A stretch of 62,059 nucleotides of DNA from positions 1-62,059 of the forward strand of contig JBGSKY010000240.1 of NCBI GenBank assembly GCA_041740995.1. Reading direction: 5' to 3'. The DNA comes from JBGSKY01 sp041740995. GTDB lineage: Bacteria > Planctomycetota > Planctomycetia > Pirellulales > Pirellulaceae. The position numbers and the translations under genes were made by a program. Under the pieces are notes generated by a model. That model searched no databases. It was not told where the DNA came from and was given only the letters and a program-made list of their open reading frames with translations. Below, piece after piece: positions 44,741 to 54,259 of this stretch. Numbering within the stretch: the stretch's first letter is position 1; each line of letters opens with the position of its first letter.

Positions 44741-46993
44741 ATGAAACCACACGCTGTTGAGTTATATCTTTCTCGAACTCTTGCTTCGGTGTTGTTGCTT
44801 TTCAGCTTTTGGATTGCAACCAACTCCGCGTTCGGCCAGCAGAAAAGCGCTGCAAATATCCAGATAGATGACCCGATCGCGATCAATCCTCAAGCCGAGT
44901 CTCGATTGGTGCAATTGCAGGAAGCATTGACGCGATCCGACGGCATTTCACGAGTAGCAATTGAGACATTGCTTAAATCAAAATCGTCTCCGCTGATCCA
45001 AGTATCAAGCATCGTTGTCGACGACCAGTTCGGAGTCAAAACTTTTTCCAGCGAACGTTCGCTAACCGTCGACTGGCTGATACGACACCCAGAATTCGCG
45101 ACTTCTGATCCAGTCATTGATTCGATTGACAGCTTGGAAAGCAAGATCAAACACTTCCAATCGATCATCTCTCAAGTAGCGATCCAAACCAATGCTCGTT
45201 CACTGCTGCTGCAATTGGTCGATGCCTTGATTGACGAAGGGTGGACGTCTTCGGCGCGATCTCTAATCTATCGAATAGATCCAACGATCTTGGCTGATTT
45301 AGGCAGCAATCGTTTAAATTCCATTAGCGTTCGAAATTTTGCAGGACCGCTACAGTTATCCCAATCCAACGCTTGGGTGCAACCGCTTGTTCTAAACAAT
45401 CAATTGTCTTTGCGTGATCGCAGCCGGCTTACTGCTACTGCTCAATTACTCATGCGACTGCTCTATTGCTCGTATTTGGATCACGATCGCAATCGTATTG
45501 AAACCGAAATACGATTCATCCTCGATCATTTTGGAGAGTTGCCATACTTGCCAAAATCCAATCTCATTCAAATCGACTTGGACTCTCAAGAGTCAAATAT
45601 ACAAATCAAAGACCAAGTCGCTAAGTGGCAAGACAGTTTCAATCGGACAATGAGTGACAACTCAGCCTTCGACGACCTGCTTACACCCATCGACATTCGG
45701 AATTTCACGTCGCGAATCTTCGACCACACATTGACCAGCGAACAAGATACTGATCCATCAAGAATAAAAATTATCGGTTACCCTTATCGTCCCGAAGCGA
45801 TAACCAACATTCAGAATGATGCGATCTTTTTCTTTCGCTCAGACCGGAAGCTAGCGGCTTGGTCAGAATCATCTGGGAAATTTTGGCCAATCGCAGACCG
45901 TGCGGATGTGCTAGATCTGCCAAACGACGACCGGGCGACGAACATGGTAGCAGATGACATTCGTTTGCTTGGTGGACTAGCGCCGAATGACGAACATCTC
46001 TTTTTCTTAGTCGACTCACAACGCAGATCTTCGTCGGCATCGCACGCTCTTCAAAAATCGTTGTTGGTTGGTATCGACCTAAAAAAGGAAGCGGCAATAC
46101 TCTCGCAAACCCCGCTCGCCTTTGAATCGGCCGTAAAAGCCAAAGCATCTGAGTTCAGCTTTGTTGGCACTCCATTGTTGGCCGACAGCGTTGTCTACAT
46201 TCTTGCTCGCGACCGACGTAAAATGAATGTCTTCAAGCTGGTTTGCCTCACAGTTCCTTCGCAGCAATTGTTTTGGCAATCACCGGAATTTGGTTCTGCC
46301 GAAATTGCTGACGATTGGCAGCAAGACAGCAGCGCTATGTTACTGCACGAAGGTCAGATCACTGTCGCAACAGGCAATGGCACCTTGGCAACATTCGATA
46401 CTGACGATGGAACGATCACCTATCAAGTCAATTATGCTAGACGCCCGACGAAAAACAATCGTTTCTCAGCAGTTGCTCTAATGCCGAGCTTTACCAAGCT
46501 CATGCGACATCAAGAGCTACTAATTTGCAAGCCATGTGATTGCGAACGAATGTTCGCAGTGAACTGGAGCAACGGACAATTCCAGTGGGCAACTTCGGCA
46601 GAGGTTATGGATCGATCAAGCCAGCTTTTGTCGCAAATCGATGGACGACTTTGGTGCATCGGCGAACGCGTCCAAAGCTTCGATGTGGAATCCGGCACAG
46701 TCCTGACATCGGCTGAATTGCCCAGAACGGCGCAAAGCATTGCCGGTCGTGCATCGGTTGTCGGTAATTCGCTGCTATGGTCCAGCGGCCCAAGCATTTT
46801 CCAAATTGACATGAACAGTTTGGTGGCCCAGGACACAAATTATCGCTTAATCAACTTTGATCAAATCATGCGTTGGCCGATTGAGATTGGAGGCCCGATT
46901 GCGTTTCGATGCGAAGGTCGTTCGCTGGCAGTGGTGACGCCGGAGAAAATCCAAATCTTTCAACACGCTCCGATCACAAAACGAAATCAATAA
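44741..46993 (+). CDS. Exported protein with C-terminal PQQ-like beta-propeller, function unknown
   Basis: 750 residues with an N-terminal signal peptide (VLLLFSFWIATNSAFG). Residues 60-350 are helical and hydrophilic without recognisable motifs. The second half reads like PQQ/BamB-type propeller blades, with segments such as VTVATGNGTLATFDTDDGTITYQV-like strands, FAVNWSNGQFQWATSAEVM and LWCIGERVQSFDVESGTVL. No catalytic motif is visible. It begins 15 bases after the SCO stop codon and may be the last gene of that operon, although its content gives no link to oxidase assembly. Confidence 0.75.
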   Translation: MKPHAVELYLSRTLASVLLLFSFWIATNSAFGQQKSAANIQIDDPIAINPQAESRLVQLQEALTRSDGISRVAIETLLKSKSSPLIQVSSIVVDDQFGVKTFSSERSLTVDWLIRHPEFATSDPVIDSIDSLESKIKHFQSIISQVAIQTNARSLLLQLVDALIDEGWTSSARSLIYRIDPTILADLGSNRLNSISVRNFAGPLQLSQSNAWVQPLVLNNQLSLRDRSRLTATAQLLMRLLYCSYLDHDRNRIETEIRFILDHFGELPYLPKSNLIQIDLDSQESNIQIKDQVAKWQDSFNRTMSDNSAFDDLLTPIDIRNFTSRIFDHTLTSEQDTDPSRIKIIGYPYRPEAITNIQNDAIFFFRSDRKLAAWSESSGKFWPIADRADVLDLPNDDRATNMVADDIRLLGGLAPNDEHLFFLVDSQRRSSSASHALQKSLLVGIDLKKEAAILSQTPLAFESAVKAKASEFSFVGTPLLADSVVYILARDRRKMNVFKLVCLTVPSQQLFWQSPEFGSAEIADDWQQDSSAMLLHEGQITVATGNGTLATFDTDDGTITYQVNYARRPTKNNRFSAVALMPSFTKLMRHQELLICKPCDCERMFAVNWSNGQFQWATSAEVMDRSSQLLSQIDGRLWCIGERVQSFDVESGTVLTSAELPRTAQSIAGRASVVGNSLLWSSGPSIFQIDMNSLVAQDTNYRLINFDQIMRWPIEIGGPIAFRCEGRSLAVVTPEKIQIFQHAPITKRNQ

Positions 46994-47069
46994 TCGTCGA
47001 TTTAGAAACCTCATTTTTGGAGCGTGCGTTCACTGCAAACTGCGAGACTCGACTAAACGAAATTGCCGC

Positions 47070-48443
47070 CTACCGACTCGATTCGACCGATAGGCCATCG
47101 AAGCGAATCATGCCAGTTGCTCCGAAAAGCCCAATTTGCAAAATCGCTTCGCGGCACTTCTCCGGAATGGGAAACGTCTGTTCGTCGACGATCCACTTAT
47201 GAGTTCCTGAATAGAATCCCAGCCAGTACACGCCCATGACTTCGCGATTCTCATCTAGCAGCCGCAACTGAATCATTGGAGCCTGAGTTGGATCGGGACC
47301 GCGGACCAAGTTTTCGCTTCGAACCGCACCTCGCAATTTTGCTCGACGTGTTGTTCGGCCATCTAAGCGAAATCCTTGAATCAGCATCGACGGTTCATCA
47401 GGATCATCACTACGGAATTCTACGACATTCGGACCGAAGGGTGATTTATCGTCTTGGACCAGTTTGGCATTAAATTCATAATACCAGCCCGGGATAAACT
47501 TACCGTCAGCAGCCTTATCTTCAAAATCTCCGTTGACCAATTGAGGCCGATTGCTCCTAGCCTCGCGTCGCTCGGATTCCGCTTGGCCGGTCATTGGTAC
47601 AAACAAAGTTGGCCGAATCGATTCGCTAACCAGTTTGCCATCGAGCTTGCGAAAGACATGCAACAGTTGCTGATAACTGGTGCCAACCGGGATCACCATT
47701 AGGCCGCCTTCTTGCAGTTGATCGATCAATGGCTTGGGGACTTCGGACGGCGAACAAGTCACTATGATTTTTTGAAATGGTGCATGTTCAACCCACCCCT
47801 GAAATCCATCGCCAATCTTTGTATGGATATTTTCGTACCCTAACTTTTCTAAAAAGTTTCGTGTATCCAGGCCAATACTTTCAACGATTTCAATTGTATA
47901 AACATCTTGGACTAGAGGTGACAAAACAGCAGCTTGATAGCCGCTGCCAGTGCCGATTTCCAAGACTGAATCGGTCGGCAACGTCTGCAAGGCCTCTGTC
48001 ATCACGGCAACAATATACGGTGATGATATGGTTTGCGATTCGCCGATTGGAAGGGCTCGATCAAAGTACGATTGATCCTTCAAAGCGTCAGGCACAAATG
48101 TGTGTCGCGGTGTATTTCGGATCGCTTCTATAACTCGCAGGTCGGTGACACCGCCTGGTACAATCGTGCGTTCGACGAGTTTGTTTCGTTCGTCAACGTA
48201 CCCAGTTAACTCACTTATGACTAGATTCGAAAGACGACCGCGAATGTCGCTCGCAGTCGTTTCAATTGAAGCTTTTGTTGATTCAGGCTTTGAATTTTTC
48301 AGCGGATTGGGCTTCGTCAGTTTGATGGATTGAGGGTCGCCAGTCTGAGCTAGCTCGCCCGATTGGGCTTGAGAATACGCTTCACTTGGACTGAGTGTTG
48401 AACCAAGGATCAGAGTTGCGAAAAACACTCGCTTGAAACTCAT
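47070..48443 (-). CDS. Exported protein-L-isoaspartate O-methyltransferase with C-terminal beta-sandwich-like domain
   Basis: About 457 residues from ATG 48443, which starts a signal peptide (MSFKRVFFATLILGSTLSPSEAYS). Residues about 100-290 form a PCMT domain: RNTPRHTFVPDALKDQSYFDRALPIGESQTISSPYIVAVM is the isoaspartate-binding region and VLEIGTGSGYQAAVLSPL the SAM-binding motif I. The enzyme methylates isoaspartyl residues to start their repair. The last 160 residues (GDFEDKAADGKFIPGWYYEFNAKL onward) look like a carbohydrate-binding-type beta sandwich, not part of cytoplasmic PCMT. How SAM would be available outside the cytoplasm is unclear. It converges with the propeller gene. Confidence 0.85.
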   Translation of the reverse strand: MSFKRVFFATLILGSTLSPSEAYSQAQSGELAQTGDPQSIKLTKPNPLKNSKPESTKASIETTASDIRGRLSNLVISELTGYVDERNKLVERTIVPGGVTDLRVIEAIRNTPRHTFVPDALKDQSYFDRALPIGESQTISSPYIVAVMTEALQTLPTDSVLEIGTGSGYQAAVLSPLVQDVYTIEIVESIGLDTRNFLEKLGYENIHTKIGDGFQGWVEHAPFQKIIVTCSPSEVPKPLIDQLQEGGLMVIPVGTSYQQLLHVFRKLDGKLVSESIRPTLFVPMTGQAESERREARSNRPQLVNGDFEDKAADGKFIPGWYYEFNAKLVQDDKSPFGPNVVEFRSDDPDEPSMLIQGFRLDGRTTRRAKLRGAVRSENLVRGPDPTQAPMIQLRLLDENREVMGVYWLGFYSGTHKWIVDEQTFPIPEKCREAILQIGLFGATGMIRFDGLSVESSR

Positions 48444-48599
48444 CGGATTACCAACACAGCAGTTAGATAGGTGCAAATGGTACTTTGTAGCGATTCATCC
48501 GCCAAAAACGGATACAACGAAAAATCTCTTATGCACATTGTATCCTGTCCGAATTAAATGAGGAGTAAACGCTTTAACAATGTTTCGTTCGAGGTCGCC

Positions 48600-49109
48600 A
48601 TGAAATCAATTCAAATGTCACTTTCAAATTTCAAGGCGAATCAAGTCGTCACGATTAAACCGTCATTAGCTAGCTTTGCGGCATTATCGCTTGCATTTAT
48701 AGCCTTACTCTCGCCTGGCAGCAGCCAAGCTTATGGGCAAACCATTCACCAGAAATTTGATCAGCATTACAATCCTTATGATCCACGCCCAGACTTACTG
48801 CCACGAGTAATTTACGATGCTTGGGTCCCTTATCGAAAAGCTTACAACCGACCAACTTTTTTAGGCGGTTACGCTGCTCATGTAATTGAGCCATCGAGCC
48901 TTGAAGCCATGTCTTGGGAAGAAAATCACGCGCGGGGCTATTACAAGACGCACTGCCCTACCCCGATTCGCGGATACTACTATCCGAAGCCGTGGGAAAT
49001 GCTCGAAACAGGTCCCAGACCTTCATTGGAGGGAGATGCAACGGCAAGTCAGACGCCACCAGTTTCCCTCACGCCAGAGAATCCATCGCCGGCGATTCAA
49101 CGCTATTAA
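48600..49109 (+). CDS. Small exported protein, Tyr/Pro-rich, unknown function
   Basis: About 169 residues from ATG 48600, preceded by GAGG; an in-frame ATG at 48558 adds 14 residues. A long signal peptide (hydrophobic core FAALSLAFIALLSPGSS, cleavage near AYG) is followed by a short mature protein rich in Tyr, Pro and His, with YNPYDPRPDLLPRVIYDAW, GYYKTHCPTPIRGYYYPKPWEML and a single cysteine. No family was recognised. It is divergent from the methyltransferase gene and stands alone. Real coding is supported by the signal peptide and its good ribosome binding site. Confidence 0.6.
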   Translation: MKSIQMSLSNFKANQVVTIKPSLASFAALSLAFIALLSPGSSQAYGQTIHQKFDQHYNPYDPRPDLLPRVIYDAWVPYRKAYNRPTFLGGYAAHVIEPSSLEAMSWEENHARGYYKTHCPTPIRGYYYPKPWEMLETGPRPSLEGDATASQTPPVSLTPENPSPAIQRY

Positions 49110-49181
49110 CGCTCAGCTTAACAATCTGCTTAGCAGTCGACTTCTCGGCGACCAGTGATTAAAGCACTCAAGATCAGTCTA

Positions 49182-50561
49182 CTAAGCAACTGCGACGTCA
49201 ATGCTGGCCGCTATTGATGACACGAGCTGCGTGAGCTGATCGTTGCTGATACACAGCGGAGGCATGATCACAATTGTATTTCCCAGCGGACGTAGCCACA
49301 CTCCATGCTTCAATGCTTCTCGACAGAGCCTAGCGCCTCGTCTTTGCTCCCATGGATAGCTTTGATTGCCTGATTTATCTGGAGTCAACTCGAACGCAGC
49401 GATCAACCCGAGAACTCTGATCGACGACACATTGGGATGGTCCGCTAGTAATTGCAGCTGCTGTCGCAGGTGGTGCGACTTTGCAGGAAGTTCGGCCAGC
49501 GTATTTTCGCTCTCAAATAAATCGAGACTCGCCAGTGCTGCCGCTGCCGCGAGCGGATTGCCTCCAAAAGTGTGGCCATGAAAGAACGATTTAGATTCGG
49601 AGTATTCACCGAGAAAAGCGTCCCAAACTCGGTCAGTTGTTAACACAGCGGAGAGCGGCAGATAGCCGCCACTGAGCCCTTTTCCAAGGCACAGGAAGTC
49701 GGGCCGAACGCATTCATTTTCGCACGCAAAGAGTTGCCCTGTTTTGCCGAACCCGACAGCGATTTCATCAGCGATCAGCAACGTGTCATGTCGGTCAGCG
49801 AGTTCTCGCAATCCAGCAAGAAATCCTTCGGGATGAAAAACGATGCCAGCAGCAGCTTGCACAAGTGGCTCAACAATGATGGCCGCGATTTTCCCCGGGT
49901 GGCGATTTAAAAGCTGATCGTATTCCGCGAGCAACCGGTCGACTTGTGATCGATCCTGACGGTCGCTGCGATTGCAAATCGGCATTGGGCCCTGCACGAC
50001 AGGAAAAAGCAACGGATGAAACATCGACTTGAAACGCGACACACCGCCAACTGAAACTGCGCCTAAAGTGTCGCCATGGTATGCTCCCCCAACACATAGA
50101 AACAGGTCACGCGCCGCGCGTGTCTTTGCGTGTTGCCGCCAAAATTGAAACGCCATCTTCATGGCAACTTCAATAGCCGACGCGCCATCAGAAGCATAAA
50201 AAACGTGCTTCAAGCCATCCGGTGCTAGCTGGCAAAGCCGACGAGATAACTCAATTACATTGGGACTTGCCAAGCCAAGCAGACTCACATGCGAGATCTT
50301 TTGAAGCTGCTCGCTGATGGCGGCATTTATGGCAGGATGAGAATGACCATGAATGTTACACCACATTGAACTTACACCGTCAATGTAGTCCCGACCTTCG
50401 AGATCGCGGAGATAAACCCCATGGCCAGATTCAATGATCAGGCCGTCATAGTCGGACATCTGTGAAAACGCGTGCCACAACGTTTCTCGGTCCCACTGCC
50501 GAAGCTGAGCGTGCGTGACTTTGGTTGTTTCTGGGTTAGTTGCCTGAACCGATTGCTGCAT
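49182..50561 (-). CDS. bioA: Adenosylmethionine--8-amino-7-oxononanoate aminotransferase
   Basis: 459 residues, class III PLP aminotransferase. BioA uses S-adenosylmethionine as amino donor to make 7,8-diaminopelargonate in biotin synthesis. Motifs: the N-terminal LWHAFSQMSDYDGLIIESGHGVYLRDLEGRDYIDGVSSMW with the Trp-His characteristic of BioA, GGAYHGDTLGAVSVGG, LLIADEIAVGFGKTGQLFACE, and the PLP lysine in CLGKGLSGGYLPLSAVL. It is the last gene of a minus-strand run that includes two SAM-hydrolase-related genes; the gap to the upstream 94-residue protein is 13 bases, so they are co-transcribed. Confidence 0.95.
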   Translation of the reverse strand: MQQSVQATNPETTKVTHAQLRQWDRETLWHAFSQMSDYDGLIIESGHGVYLRDLEGRDYIDGVSSMWCNIHGHSHPAINAAISEQLQKISHVSLLGLASPNVIELSRRLCQLAPDGLKHVFYASDGASAIEVAMKMAFQFWRQHAKTRAARDLFLCVGGAYHGDTLGAVSVGGVSRFKSMFHPLLFPVVQGPMPICNRSDRQDRSQVDRLLAEYDQLLNRHPGKIAAIIVEPLVQAAAGIVFHPEGFLAGLRELADRHDTLLIADEIAVGFGKTGQLFACENECVRPDFLCLGKGLSGGYLPLSAVLTTDRVWDAFLGEYSESKSFFHGHTFGGNPLAAAAALASLDLFESENTLAELPAKSHHLRQQLQLLADHPNVSSIRVLGLIAAFELTPDKSGNQSYPWEQRRGARLCREALKHGVWLRPLGNTIVIMPPLCISNDQLTQLVSSIAASIDVAVA

Positions 50562-50574
50562 TGAAGGATCGAGA

Positions 50575-50859
50575 TTAAGCGGATACGTGGATCGACGCGC
50601 CGGACCTTATACCAAGCATTGCGGCGGCAGAATCGCCAACCAAATGTAATCGAAGCGGTTCGTCACCTGATTGGATGGCGAGCAGAGTCATTGCCGGCTG
50701 ACCGTCGGATGTGCCGAAAATACCAAACGTCTCATGCTCTCCATCGACGACGATTCTAGTTTGAGACTCTCTAGCGCATCCGGCAAGCTGATTCGCCGCG
50801 ATATCAGAAATTAGATCGCCAGCGTCCGTGACTTCTACGACCTTACCTTCGATCTTCAT
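50575..50859 (-). CDS. Small protein resembling the C-terminal domain of SAM hydroxide adenosyltransferases
   Basis: 94 residues, no signal peptide. By eye it aligns with the C-terminal (beta-barrel) domain of the SAM hydroxide adenosyltransferase encoded just upstream: GKVVEVTDAGDLISDIAANQL against GQILYIDSFGNAITNVSRSC, and LRLHLVGDSAAAMLGIRSGASIHV against VEFALTNGNAARQVGLQRNQRFDIV. Key residues are only partly kept (DSFGN becomes DAGD; NGNAA becomes VGDSAA). In the full enzymes this domain binds adenine at a trimer interface. A free domain could be a partner or regulator, or bind SAM for the neighbouring bioA. It lies 13 bases before bioA. An unrelated fold is possible. Confidence 0.6.
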   Translation of the reverse strand: MKIEGKVVEVTDAGDLISDIAANQLAGCARESQTRIVVDGEHETFGIFGTSDGQPAMTLLAIQSGDEPLRLHLVGDSAAAMLGIRSGASIHVSA

Positions 50860-50978
50860 ATTTCTCTCCGCAACAACGCACCACTAATGCACTTTTTTTG
50901 CAGCAAACTCCAGAGCGTAGTGTACCAGCAATTGTTTCACGTTGTGCTAGCGATGTTCACGGTTTTAAGTTTCATGAC

Positions 50979-51848
50979 CTACTTGAAAACGATGTCAAAT
51001 CGTTGATTTCGCTGCAAACCAACTTGTCGCGCCGCGTTACCATTGGTTAAAGCAAACTCGACGTACCCGCTGGAGCCAAAAAGGGCAATGAAACTACCAG
51101 GTTGCTTCGCTCCATAGGTCGTGACAAGAGATGGTATCGCTGTAATGCCTTCGATTTTGAACCTCAGATGCGATTCTTTCTCAATCTCATCGATCGAAGT
51201 TAATTTGGTAGCTGACTCTGGAAAAACTTCTAAAACGCAAGACCGACTAACATTGGTTATCGCATTGCCAAAGGAATCAATATAAAGAATCTGGCCGCTA
51301 ATTCGATCCTCCAAAACGACCGGCTCGGGAACGTCAAGCTGTTGAAACTCGTCGACAGGCTTGCCCAGTAAGCTAATTATTTCTGGGTTGCGTTCGGCCT
51401 GACCCACGACGCTCGCCAAGATATCTCGACCGTCAAAGGTAGTTGCATTGGTTTGCCGCCAGAATTCTTTGTTGGTCAATGACATTAATCGGCTAACCGG
51501 ATGTTTCCGTGCAACAAGCGTGATCAAACCGTTATCTGGGGCAACAATACGCACGCCGCGAACTTCCGCTAGCAGCATCGGTCGAGCAGTCCCGACACCT
51601 GGATCTACCACTGCGATTATCCAAGAGTTCGCAGGAAAGGCCTCTAGACAGTGCAACAATTCGATCGCTGCATAGGTCACATCCTGCTTGGGAATATTGT
51701 GGCTAATGTCAATAATGTTCAGCCGAGGGCAGTGTTGCCAGAGGACGGCCTTCATTTGCGCAACATAATGCGTCCAGCCGAAATCAGTCAGCAATCCGAC
51801 CATGCCCGGCGAGTCAGCCGCTAGTCCATTCACTAAACCAATCCCCAT
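50979..51848 (-). CDS. SAM hydroxide adenosyltransferase (DUF62 / fluorinase-like family)
   Basis: 289 residues; ATG 51848 overlaps the upstream VWA gene by 16 bases, and ATG 51803 (MVGLLTDFG) is closer to the usual family start. These enzymes split SAM into adenosine and methionine using an activated water. N-domain motifs: LLTDFGWTHYVAQMKAVL, IIDISHNIPKQDV, VVDPGVGTARPMLLAE and APDNGLITLV; the catalytic Asp-Arg-His set of the family can be placed on these. The C-domain has ILYIDSFGNAITN and SSGYVEFALTNGNAARQVGL. It is followed by the 94-residue C-domain-like protein and bioA. Confidence 0.92.
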   Translation of the reverse strand: MGIGLVNGLAADSPGMVGLLTDFGWTHYVAQMKAVLWQHCPRLNIIDISHNIPKQDVTYAAIELLHCLEAFPANSWIIAVVDPGVGTARPMLLAEVRGVRIVAPDNGLITLVARKHPVSRLMSLTNKEFWRQTNATTFDGRDILASVVGQAERNPEIISLLGKPVDEFQQLDVPEPVVLEDRISGQILYIDSFGNAITNVSRSCVLEVFPESATKLTSIDEIEKESHLRFKIEGITAIPSLVTTYGAKQPGSFIALFGSSGYVEFALTNGNAARQVGLQRNQRFDIVFK

Positions 51849-54259
51849 CGATTTCTAAAGTACCATTCGGCACTTAAAAGTGTGACTAACAATAAAACGA
51901 CCAACGGATGATTCCAAAAAGAACTAGGAGGCAAACGCTCGATGTGTATCGCCTCAGCGTTTGATAAATCTACCTTCAATTCTCTCCATTGGGATAATCT
52001 AAACGATTGACCACCACTTTGAACCGCTAATTTGTTCATATGTTCAAAGTCAGGTTTGACCGCCGCACGCTCTTCTGGCGTCGTTATTATTGCAAAACTT
52101 GCACGACTGGCCATCGGAGTATCGATATCGTTTCCAACATTCAAACTGTATTCACCACTGGGCAATCCAGCCGTGCTGAGCCGGAATTTCGCCGCTTCTG
52201 GATTCGAGTTCCCGGACAGTTTAGTCCATGTCGCTGGCAAGTCCGCTCCATCTTTGCCTCGCAAAATGAAACTCATTTCATCAAGCAAATCATTTGAAGC
52301 ACCGAGACTCTTTACTTCGAAAATCAAATCACGCCCTTGGTAAATTTGGTCATTGGTTAATTCGATTTTGAGGATGCGATTTTTGTTTGTCTGGCTGGAA
52401 CGTTTGATCGCAATGTCGAGCAAATCCATCCAATACTTATTGAATAAATCCTCGCTACTTTTAAAACCTCGCCAACGATATGTTTCGTCTGTCGCCTGAA
52501 AAAGCACGCGACCGTTGCCAACAAAGTGCATGCTGGTCATGGGCCAACTCTCGCTTTCATCCAATGCGTCTTCAGGCGGCTTGTTGGAACGAACCGGCAG
52601 AAACCTTGCCAAAACAAACGCATTAGGATTGGCGTTTACTCGAAAGAACGACTCGATTTTCGGAACTGAAAATTGTGCCTGTTTGGCCAACAAATATCGA
52701 TTGACCTCACCCATTCCCAATCCGACACCAATTGGGGTAATAGCTGTACTCGCTTTTAAATCGGAATTCAATTCAAGGCTTTCATTTTCTACCGCTCTAA
52801 TCGGCAGCAAATCAGCCCACATTCGATTCCGCAGTCCGCGGAGTTTGTTGTTCAGCCCAGCTACATAGACGAGTCCGCAACCGTGATCAGAAACAGCATC
52901 TTTTATTGCCAAACTCTGCAATTGATCCAAACGCGAAAGATCGGGATCAATTAAAACACAGACCTCGAATTTCTCCCACCATTCCGAAGCGGTTGGCAAA
53001 TAAGTAATCATGCTTTCGTCGGATTGTACTAGCTTGGGCGAGGCATCCGCGATGCATGATGTCACATCAAAGTATTTACCGCCGCCGGTATTTTTTTGCT
53101 TTTGTCGTTCCAGGAGATTTTTGACATAACGCGTTTCGTAACTGTATCTGTCAGCCACCAAAAGAACGCTGATTGGATTCGTTCGCACGAAATACGAAAC
53201 ATCGACAGTTGCTTGATCTGCATCGATCCTCTTTTCATGCCCACTAACTCGACCAGTTGAACCCGTTGAAGCGTTCACTGCTATCGTGCGATGATTCATT
53301 CCTGCCTGAGCAGCGTCACATGCAAAAACGACAGGCGTAACGAAATCGTCACTAGTTGGCTTAACTTCCTGAAATGACGCCGCTTGATCAGCGTCCAGCA
53401 ATCTAGCTTCCAAAGTTTCACCATTTAAAGATCGAGCGCGTATCTGGGCTGAAATTTGAACGCGGTCAGCGAGAAATATTGTCTCTGGAATTTGCACGTC
53501 TGTAATAGCGATGCTTGCTCCGTCATCCGCTCTGCCAGCTACCAGCGAAATGATCTTCGTGTTGCGTGCCCGTGCAATCCGACTGACCTGGTTGACCATC
53601 GTTTCATCGGCCAGCGAATCCGTCACGTGACCATCGCTCAATAAATAAACCATACTTGGCGACTTCAAGTTAGTTCGTCCGAGCAAGTCAAGAAGATTGA
53701 TTCCTAAGCGACTGGCCTCATCAAATTGCAGGCGACTCCCAGAATCATTCTGACCCGGTTGTTCCTTTGCCTTGTCTCCTGTTGACGCTAACTGCTGTAC
53801 AACCGCTAGGTCCGTCGGTACAAGTTGTTCGCCGACGAAAAACAACTCAACAGAGGCTTTGGATCCGTTCTTGGAAAGCGAACTTTCGATTTGCGACTTT
53901 AAACCACTGGCTGCTTTCGTCGCTTGTTCAAAGCGCGAAATCGAACTCCCGTTTGAATTTTGCTCGTCTCGTTCAAGCATCGAAGCAGATCGATCGACGC
54001 AAATATAAATCGGAGCAAGCGTTTTCTCGCTGGCCCTAAAAGAGAGTCCGAGCAACATCCATAACAAGATTGCCAAGGACGAGCCACGTAGACAAAAGAG
54101 CTTCAGAAATCGCCATTTCAACTGACTCGATTGTCCTAGCAATAAAATCCTTCGATACCATTGCAAAAGATAACAAGCGCCGACGACCACGAATAGAACG
54201 ATGACAATAGCGATCGTCGCATTGCGTGACAGCAACCATTCGAATGTCCATGAGCTCAT
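51833..54259 (-). CDS. Membrane VWA-domain protein of the MoxR/Bat-type cluster (distal gene)
   Basis: About 808 residues from ATG 54259, which overlaps the stop of the preceding gene (ATGA). Two N-terminal transmembrane helices (IAIVIVLFVVVGACYLL and SLAILLWMLLGLSF) precede a von Willebrand A domain with MIDAS residues DRSAS in IYICVDRSASML and the late MVYLLSDGHVTD. Then comes a long beta-rich region, a segment around residue 450-560 that resembles a glutamine-amidotransferase-like fold (CGLVYVAGLNNKLRG), and a C-terminal transmembrane helix (FWNHPLVVLLLVTLLSAEWYFRNRW). Such proteins accompany MoxR ATPases in planctomycetes; the function is unknown. Confidence 0.85.
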   Translation of the reverse strand: MSSWTFEWLLSRNATIAIVIVLFVVVGACYLLQWYRRILLLGQSSQLKWRFLKLFCLRGSSLAILLWMLLGLSFRASEKTLAPIYICVDRSASMLERDEQNSNGSSISRFEQATKAASGLKSQIESSLSKNGSKASVELFFVGEQLVPTDLAVVQQLASTGDKAKEQPGQNDSGSRLQFDEASRLGINLLDLLGRTNLKSPSMVYLLSDGHVTDSLADETMVNQVSRIARARNTKIISLVAGRADDGASIAITDVQIPETIFLADRVQISAQIRARSLNGETLEARLLDADQAASFQEVKPTSDDFVTPVVFACDAAQAGMNHRTIAVNASTGSTGRVSGHEKRIDADQATVDVSYFVRTNPISVLLVADRYSYETRYVKNLLERQKQKNTGGGKYFDVTSCIADASPKLVQSDESMITYLPTASEWWEKFEVCVLIDPDLSRLDQLQSLAIKDAVSDHGCGLVYVAGLNNKLRGLRNRMWADLLPIRAVENESLELNSDLKASTAITPIGVGLGMGEVNRYLLAKQAQFSVPKIESFFRVNANPNAFVLARFLPVRSNKPPEDALDESESWPMTSMHFVGNGRVLFQATDETYRWRGFKSSEDLFNKYWMDLLDIAIKRSSQTNKNRILKIELTNDQIYQGRDLIFEVKSLGASNDLLDEMSFILRGKDGADLPATWTKLSGNSNPEAAKFRLSTAGLPSGEYSLNVGNDIDTPMASRASFAIITTPEERAAVKPDFEHMNKLAVQSGGQSFRLSQWRELKVDLSNAEAIHIERLPPSSFWNHPLVVLLLVTLLSAEWYFRNRWGLV

